Source: Serripes groenlandicus
Taxonomy: Eukaryota > Mollusca > Bivalvia > Cardiida > Cardiidae
Assembly (NCBI GenBank): GCA_031761405.1
Contig: JASEVX010000007.1
Coordinates: 42,362,411 to 42,426,410, forward strand
Direction: 5' to 3'
Length of the DNA: 64,000 nucleotides
Position numbers and translations under genes: made by a program. Under the pieces are notes generated by a model. It worked only from the letters and a program-made list of their open reading frames with translations, had not been told where the DNA came from and ran no database searches. Below are positions 63,501 through 64,000 of this stretch, piece by piece; within the stretch, counting starts at the first letter, position 1, and each line of letters opens with the position of its first letter.

Positions 63501-63539
63501 CAAATGTCTCTGTTTTTCTCTTCTTGCTTGGTGGTTCAC
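42451..63539 (-). CDS. ATRIP: ATR-interacting protein ATRIP, 15 coding exons, start exon outside window
   Basis: Exons in transcript order: 63421-63539, 61042-61309, 60425-60552, 58470-58634, 56788-56913, 55685-55853, 54995-55229, 51452-52025, 49976-50089, 48080-48168, 46533-46678, 45602-45693, 44735-44821, 43600-43894, 42451-42542. All phases join, giving 898 residues and TGA; the human protein is about 791. ATRIP is the obligate partner of the checkpoint kinase ATR and brings it to RPA-coated single-stranded DNA in the nucleus. Visible hallmarks, numbered from the first complete codon: a basic KKRK cluster at 5-8; an acidic DDSEWDDDFTAAELDDI helix at 13-29, matching the RPA70-binding recruitment motif; a Ser-rich linker; a Lys/Glu-rich coiled coil at about 150-260; SGFPTKRTF and SDCQCSAEV as in vertebrate ATRIP; and a helical C-terminal ATR-binding half ending in a short acidic tail after ALQDLW. 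The first residues are missing. The gene is convergent with SSUH2. Confidence 0.93.
42598..43020. mobile_element. TTAA-MITE split by another element
   Basis: The MITE left end ttaaccctttcccacatgc runs to about 42,653; the insert occupies about 42,654-42,911 (agcaagagcgccgc to tttttcgagctaaaaa); the MITE resumes gatgaacaatttcttctttt and fades by about 43,020. Confidence 0.65.
43139..43440 (+). mobile_element. ACAAGAGCACCGC-type non-autonomous element
   Basis: Starts acaagagcaccgcgtacggc and ends agctctcgtttttttcaaaa then gtcgagctaaaaa, where the last part folds into a terminal hairpin. The 3' half matches 59,771-59,935 closely. The layout resembles bivalve Helentron-derived elements. Confidence 0.7.
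43600..43894 (-). CDS. ATRIP: ATRIP exon of ATR-binding C-terminal region
   Basis: Acceptor atatttacag, donor GTAAGT, 295 nt, phase 0 in and 1 out. It encodes VVKCIVILLYRVLKIYRKHR, then NGLLLLHLMSQHDQEFVSRH, then ICGMSQIVKLLPAEKCESA. LLLLHLMSQ-x-D and the M-L-I-x-G-M-S segment match the vertebrate C-terminus. Confidence 0.93.
43975..44046. mobile_element. TTAA-MITE right end only
   Basis: tttcaaagtcgtctgcagc, then tatatgggaaagggtta. Confidence 0.55.
44735..44821 (-). CDS. ATRIP: ATRIP exon with DCQCSAEV motif
   Basis: Acceptor atttacag, donor GTAAGT, 87 nt, phase 0/0. It encodes VIESIFYIACSHKGGILILM, then DSDCQCSAE. The S-x-CQC-x-VEV type motif is a strong ATRIP match. Confidence 0.9.
45602..45693 (-). 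CDS. ATRIP: ATRIP exon, donor ambiguous
   Basis: Acceptor gattacag, 92 nt. It encodes GCVLLSIYTIGIGRKSYIER, then ENDYTLSIIKL. To keep frame with the next exon the donor must be GTACGT at 45601. A consensus GTAAGT lies 4 nt further on but breaks the frame. Either the weaker donor is used, or a small exon is missed in the 780-bp intron. Confidence 0.78.
45880..46079. mobile_element. TTAA-MITE, older copy
   Basis: acctttcccaacatacaaca to caagagggaaagagttaa; ctgcagcagac and gtctgctgcag both intact. A truncated relative (ttctgcagcaaac) lies at 45,757-45,880. Confidence 0.72.
46533..46678 (-). CDS. ATRIP: ATRIP exon (helical repeat region)
   Basis: Acceptor attttacag, donor GTAATT, 146 nt. The split codon AG+T gives S, then LLSVMTDDVLQHCVENEEEP, then FVLHGLMLFKALCKSKLVV and CSNAT. 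The next exon continues as GCVLLSIYT, like the vertebrate CSHSEGCLLLLLYMY segment. Confidence 0.88.
46736..46965. mobile_element. TTAA-MITE, young full-length copy
   Basis: 230 bp, TTAA to TTAA, gctc/gagc palindrome type. It starts 58 bp upstream of the ATRIP exon at 46,533-46,678. Confidence 0.95.
47379..47569. mobile_element. TTAA-MITE, older copy
   Basis: 191 bp, TTAA to TTAA (aacccttccccacatac to taggtgggaaagggttaa), with part of the right half deleted. Confidence 0.82.
47834..48052. mobile_element. TTAA-MITE, older copy
   Basis: gaccctttcccacttacaac to aaagtgggagatgg. The right TTAA is lost. It ends about 28 bp from an ATRIP exon. Confidence 0.65.
48080..48168 (-). CDS. ATRIP: ATRIP exon (helical repeat region)
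   Basis: Acceptor ttttttccag, donor GTGAGT, 89 nt, phase 0 in and 2 out. It encodes GQLSNKEVVESSLTILEILA, then KHSQGSDVN. It aligns with the vertebrate V-x-LT-x-CLKVLVKLAE region. An old MITE copy ends about 28 bp into the intron. Confidence 0.84.
48342..48486. mobile_element. TTAA-MITE, internally deleted
   Basis: 145 bp, aaaccctttcccatatacaa to caggtgggaaagggttaa. The core palindrome is missing. Confidence 0.78.
48630..49370. repeat. Bivalve-type dispersed repeats
   Basis: aacaagagggccctagatcg at 48,630, ccaaccgaccgaccgacaag at about 48,918, then tgtgacctagtttatgaccg-type units to 49,370. Such gacctagtgacctag units are common in bivalve genomes. Confidence 0.55.
49669..49902. mobile_element. 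TTAA-MITE, young full-length copy, opposite orientation
   Basis: 234 bp, TTAA to TTAA. It begins with the ccctcatacaacaattctgc end and finishes with tctatatgagggaaaggg. Confidence 0.94.
49976..50089 (-). CDS. ATRIP: ATRIP exon (helical repeat region)
   Basis: Acceptor aatttcag, donor GTAAGT, 114 nt, phase 0/0. It encodes TSVGSVTTSTHNAHLPVKMI, then LKLRLLPKVIRLATSHTK. No in-frame ATG begins it, so it is found only by phase and homology pattern. A TTAA-MITE lies about 70 bp past the donor. Confidence 0.82.
50128..50347. mobile_element. TTAA-MITE, older copy
   Basis: acccttttttacaggatc at the left, gtctgctgcagaattgttgt then atgtggaaaagggttaa at the right. Confidence 0.65.
51009..51238. mobile_element. 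TTAA-MITE, older subfamily, well preserved
   Basis: ctactctttcccacatacaa to tacatgtgggaaagggttaa, with ctgcagcagacgac and catctgctgcag. An abutting, more decayed copy covers about 50,820-51,010. Confidence 0.8.
51318..51400. repeat. Hairpin element, relative at 59,685-59,765
   Basis: aaacctatgatgttggtact with ctcaaaagaatcgtc pairs with ttttttgagaacgaac and ccataggg. Confidence 0.6.
51452..52025 (-). CDS. ATRIP: ATRIP large central exon
   Basis: Acceptor tattttcag, donor GTAAAT, 574 nt (192 residues). It contains LSDVNMLLNQSGKEANMIRL, FNLAMKGLKHLL, a Ser-rich SSSSESFESSLESPAGS segment, and helical LAIATLKTLCTLVNYECVRK. It corresponds to the start of the helical C-terminal half. It is the longest exon in the window. 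Confidence 0.92.
52153..52354. mobile_element. TTAA-MITE, older copy
   Basis: atttcccacatacaacaaat to cagatgggaatggcttaa; core gagaaattaatcatcatgag. Confidence 0.7.
52690..53843 (+). mobile_element. Pearl/Helentron-like element with about six 161-bp units
   Basis: 5' end caagagcgccaaatgtcaca; core motif ctagttatcgaacttg at 53,021, 53,182, 53,343, 53,505 and 53,666 (period 161-162). 3' end ccgtacgccgcaggtaaaac with a hairpin in tctgttttttcaaaacggg and finish cgtataaaaa. It lies in the ATRIP intron between 52,025 and 54,995 and has no coding capacity. Pearl elements of bivalves are known to carry ~160-bp tandem cores. Confidence 0.85.
54571..54821 (+). mobile_element. tRNA-derived SINE, full length
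   Basis: Head with A box ttggtggtgaagtggtagcg and B box gggttcgatcccc, body taccaaagattttaaaaatg and cattacgactgactggctgg, then a poly-T stretch and an ending of caagcaatcaatcaatcgg. It interrupts the 35-bp minisatellite that follows. Confidence 0.9.
54825..55015. repeat. 35-36-bp minisatellite containing an ATRIP exon end and donor
   Basis: ccttttaata recurs at 54,891, 54,926, 54,961 and 54,997. Each unit repeats, on the minus strand, the last ~20 coding bases and the donor of the exon at 54,995. Weaker units continue to about 54,440 on the other side of the SINE. Confidence 0.9.
54995..55229 (-). CDS. ATRIP: ATRIP exon with minisatellite-embedded donor
   Basis: Acceptor cttttttag, donor GTAAGA, 235 nt. 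It starts AVVTKRPENKLKLKTKVWRR and ends TSLLSPIKRR. The last ~20 coding nt together with the donor are the first unit of a 35-36-bp tandem array running into the intron, so several copies of the splice donor stand in a row. Only this one keeps the downstream frame (AG+A gives R, then LSDVNMLL). Confidence 0.87.
55265..55476. mobile_element. TTAA-MITE, older subfamily copy
   Basis: ttaaccctttcccacataca to atctgggaaagaggttaa; core gagattgctcgatttgagca. Confidence 0.82.
55685..55853 (-). CDS. ATRIP: ATRIP post-coil exon (FPTK motif)
   Basis: Donor GTAAGA, 169 nt. It encodes PSPKPSKVVVKDISPEKPTK, then SGFPTKRTFMAAEGSPKKML. The chosen acceptor is accccaatcag (exon starts 55853). An alternative in-frame acceptor 15 nt upstream (gcaag, start 55868) would add IYPNQ; transcript data would decide. 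Confidence 0.85.
55979..56206. mobile_element. TTAA-MITE, young full-length copy
   Basis: 228 bp, TTAA to TTAA, gctc/gagc type, with a small deletion near aaaacagtgatag. Confidence 0.95.
56345..56550. mobile_element. TTAA-MITE, older copy
   Basis: ttaaccatttcccacatgta to gtctatgtgggaggagttaa. Its right TTAA is the left TTAA of the next copy. Confidence 0.72.
56547..56778. mobile_element. TTAA-MITE, young full-length copy beside an ATRIP donor
   Basis: 232 bp, TTAA to TTAA. The right end is 9 bp from the ATRIP exon at 56,788. Confidence 0.95.
56788..56913 (-). CDS. ATRIP: ATRIP coiled-coil exon 2
   Basis: Acceptor tcttacag, donor GTACTT, 126 nt, phase 0/0. It encodes SDVTKLHTQLQFKEQDEREL, then SNRVKELEIQISSLQAA. 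LQFK-x2-D-x2-EL is conserved with vertebrate ATRIP. A full-length TTAA-MITE lies 9 bp past the exon end. Confidence 0.92.
57173..57262 (-). mobile_element. SINE fragment
   Basis: gactgacgccattactatcg and taaagtctttggaatgactg match the SINE body in reverse. Confidence 0.5.
57580..57925. repeat. Dispersed repeat, partner of 25,230-25,600
   Basis: Reverse-oriented copy lacking the ~85-bp insert of its partner. Confidence 0.85.
57938..58166. mobile_element. TTAA-MITE, older copy
   Basis: accatttcccacatacaacg to gaatgtgggaaaatgttaa. Confidence 0.7.
58240..58428. mobile_element. TTAA-MITE, left end lost
   Basis: Core acaaaaggagaaatttttcc, then gtcgtctgctgcagatttgt and gtaggaaagggtcaa. It ends about 42 bp from an ATRIP exon. 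Confidence 0.65.
58470..58634 (-). CDS. ATRIP: ATRIP coiled-coil exon 1
   Basis: Acceptor ccatag, donor GTATGG, 165 nt, phase 0/0. It encodes VTKLNEELCAKDGENKLLRD, then NLVKKGGELDSLKTEKVNF and on to TDKEKQLQ. The K-x-GE-x-K-LLRD-x-L pattern matches the vertebrate ATRIP coiled coil used for oligomerisation. Confidence 0.92.
58722..58929. mobile_element. TTAA-MITE, older copy
   Basis: aaaccctttccaacatgcaa to catgagggagaaagggttaa. Confidence 0.7.
58930..59684. other. ATRIP intron, nothing recognised
   Basis: AT-rich unique-looking sequence with no exon, MITE end or tandem repeat. Confidence 0.45.
59685..59765. repeat. Hairpin element, relative of 51,318-51,400
   Basis: accctatggtatgggtactc and ctcaaaagaatcgtc pair with attcttttgagaacccac. 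Confidence 0.65.
59771..59935 (+). mobile_element. ACAAGAGCACCGC-type non-autonomous element, short copy
   Basis: Same ends as 43,139-43,440 but about 135 bp shorter inside. The terminal hairpin is retained. Confidence 0.72.
60012..60395. mobile_element. TTAA-MITE tandem dimer
   Basis: TTAA to TTAA. A right-truncated copy (60,012-60,169) is followed directly by a nearly complete one (60,170-60,395) that lacks its left TTAA: the junction reads gccgtctgctttaaaacttt. It ends 29 bp from an ATRIP exon. Confidence 0.85.
60425..60552 (-). CDS. ATRIP: ATRIP exon at start of coiled coil
   Basis: Acceptor cttttcag, donor GTTAGT, 128 nt. It encodes GDHVSVVRRPSSKSNGSSSD, then PLAVDEINRMKQEYTQMKTK. The last 20 residues start a charged helix. 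A TTAA-MITE dimer ends 29 bp downstream in the intron. Confidence 0.88.
60590..61010. repeat. gacctagtgacctag bivalve repeat
   Basis: Three diverged units (around 60,607, 60,707 and 60,855) with tttgacctagtgacctagtt. It ends just past the ATRIP donor side at 61,041. Confidence 0.75.
61042..61309 (-). CDS. ATRIP: ATRIP serine-rich linker exon
   Basis: Acceptor ttttgcag, donor GTATAT, 268 nt, phase 0 in and 1 out. It begins VATSKPSTSHQISNITFEEE, then runs of Ser, Asn and Thr with SSVGSHSNSATSRLSRSSS. The Ser/Asn richness suggests a disordered phosphorylatable linker. This exon helps explain why the protein is longer than the human one. Confidence 0.88.
61332..61790. repeat. ~155-162-bp tandem repeat, three units (pearl-like)
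   Basis: ccatatactaactgtat at 61,362, 61,524 and 61,676, each followed by caagtttggttaagatc and agtggtcacaaggttg. A caagggcaccgcaaagcgga start precedes it. Confidence 0.88.
61803..61998. mobile_element. TTAA-MITE, right end lost
   Basis: cattcccacaaacaacaaat, then aattgctcatcatgagcaat and gtcgtctgctgcagttgcgt. Confidence 0.7.
61999..62731. other. ATRIP intron, nothing recognised
   Basis: AT-rich; no exon or repeat end seen. Confidence 0.45.
62732..62961. mobile_element. TTAA-MITE, young full-length copy
   Basis: 230 bp, TTAA to TTAA, gctc/gagc type. Confidence 0.95.
62998..63155 (-). mobile_element. SINE fragment
   Basis: Reverse of the body: cctggatatgttaccagt, gaccaaccagtcag-like stretch, ggcagccattacaacc and ccggggatcgaaac at the head side. 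Confidence 0.7.
63187..63416. mobile_element. TTAA-MITE, young full-length copy overlapping an ATRIP donor
   Basis: 230 bp, TTAA to TTAA. The right TTAA (63,413-63,416) is at positions +5 to +8 of the intron whose exon ends at 63,421. Confidence 0.95.
63421..63539 (-). CDS. ATRIP: ATRIP exon with NLS-like cluster and RPA-binding motif
   Basis: Acceptor ag at 63540-63541; donor GTATTT on the minus strand at 63420-63415. It takes one base from an unseen upstream exon, then EPPSKKRKTETFDDDSEWDD, then DFTAAELDDITDTEIRASQ. The donor overlaps the end of a young TTAA-MITE: the TTAA lies at intron positions +5 to +8. Confidence 0.9.
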
Positions 63540-63734
63540 CTAGACAATTAATTGAAAACTTTTAAAAACTGTTCCCCTGATAACATCATTTTTATTTTTG
63601 TAGTATGCTTTGGAAAAAAACCTGAGGGGCATATATTACGTGACAATGTGTGGGAAACAGAAAGTTAAAGAATTGTACAGAGTTGAAAACACAAGTCTTC
63701 GGCTTAATGGTGGTCTTTACCGAAAGAAGACAGT

Positions 63735-63946
63735 TTTACCCTTTCCCTCATATAGACGCGTTCTGACGCCTCTGCACCAGACGGCTTTTTGAAAACATAG
63801 TGACAAAACAAGCAATTTCTCCTTTTGCCACAATGTTTTCAACTTTAAGTCATAGGTTATCCATTCAATTATAGAGATATTCTATTTTTTGAAAAATATG
63901 TTCAAAGTTGTCTGCTGCAAAATCATCGTAGGAGGGAAAGGGTTAA
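63735..63946. mobile_element. TTAA-MITE, young copy with deleted palindrome arm
   Basis: ttttaccctttccctcatat to gtaggagggaaagggttaa. About 18 bp of the left palindrome arm are missing, and the left TTAA is changed. Confidence 0.88.
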
Positions 63947-64000
63947 AGGAATCAGACATTATATAGGAGCAATGCTCTGCCAAAACAAACCTCATGACAT

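Noticed and set aside
63961..64000. Candidate ATRIP first exon ending at a GTTTGT donor
   Set aside because: The phase needed by the next exon puts TGA in frame just before the splice site.

Overview
This is a 64-kb piece of an AT-rich, intron-rich animal nuclear genome, most likely a bivalve mollusc. Coding sequence is a few percent of the window and is cut into small exons with GT/AG borders. Introns and spacers are packed with short non-autonomous transposons, tRNA-derived SINEs, minisatellites and pearl/Helentron-like elements with ~160-bp internal repeats, as is typical of bivalves. The species call is an inference, since no search was run. There are no bacterial features, operons, CRISPR arrays or rRNA.

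Three gene structures can be supported. (1) A single start-codon exon on the minus strand at 4858-4983 begins an unrecognised gene that would run off the left edge. (2) A complete SSUH2-like gene lies on the plus strand at 24135-39482. It has ten coding exons whose phases all join, giving a 386-residue protein with six CxxC repeats like the DnaJ-type zinc-binding repeats. (3) The gene for the ATR-interacting protein ATRIP lies on the minus strand, with fifteen coding exons from 63539 down to the stop at 42451. They give 898 residues in one open frame; only the start exon lies outside the window. SSUH2 and ATRIP are convergent, with stop codons about 3 kb apart. They share no known pathway.

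Layout: 1-5 kb holds a poly-C tract, a 64-bp minisatellite and the orphan start exon. 5-13 kb holds degraded TTAA MITEs, SINE pieces and two other terminal-inverted-repeat families with visible target duplications. 13-18.2 kb is an assembly fault: a 200-N gap, a 2.38-kb stretch without a single C, and a second copy of the 1.19 kb before the gap. 18.2-24 kb is AT-rich spacer with a GA microsatellite and MITEs. 24-39.5 kb is SSUH2, 39.5-42.4 kb intergenic, and 42.4-64 kb ATRIP with introns full of transposons.

The main repeat is a ~230-bp MITE flanked by TTAA, with inverted CCCTTTCCCTCATA ends and a central palindrome. I count more than 40 whole, decayed or truncated copies. Several lie within a few bases of splice sites, and some sit end to end sharing one TTAA. 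Other structures of note are a 578-bp foldback starting 28 bp after an SSUH2 exon, and minisatellites whose repeat unit includes the end of a real exon together with its splice donor or stop codon.
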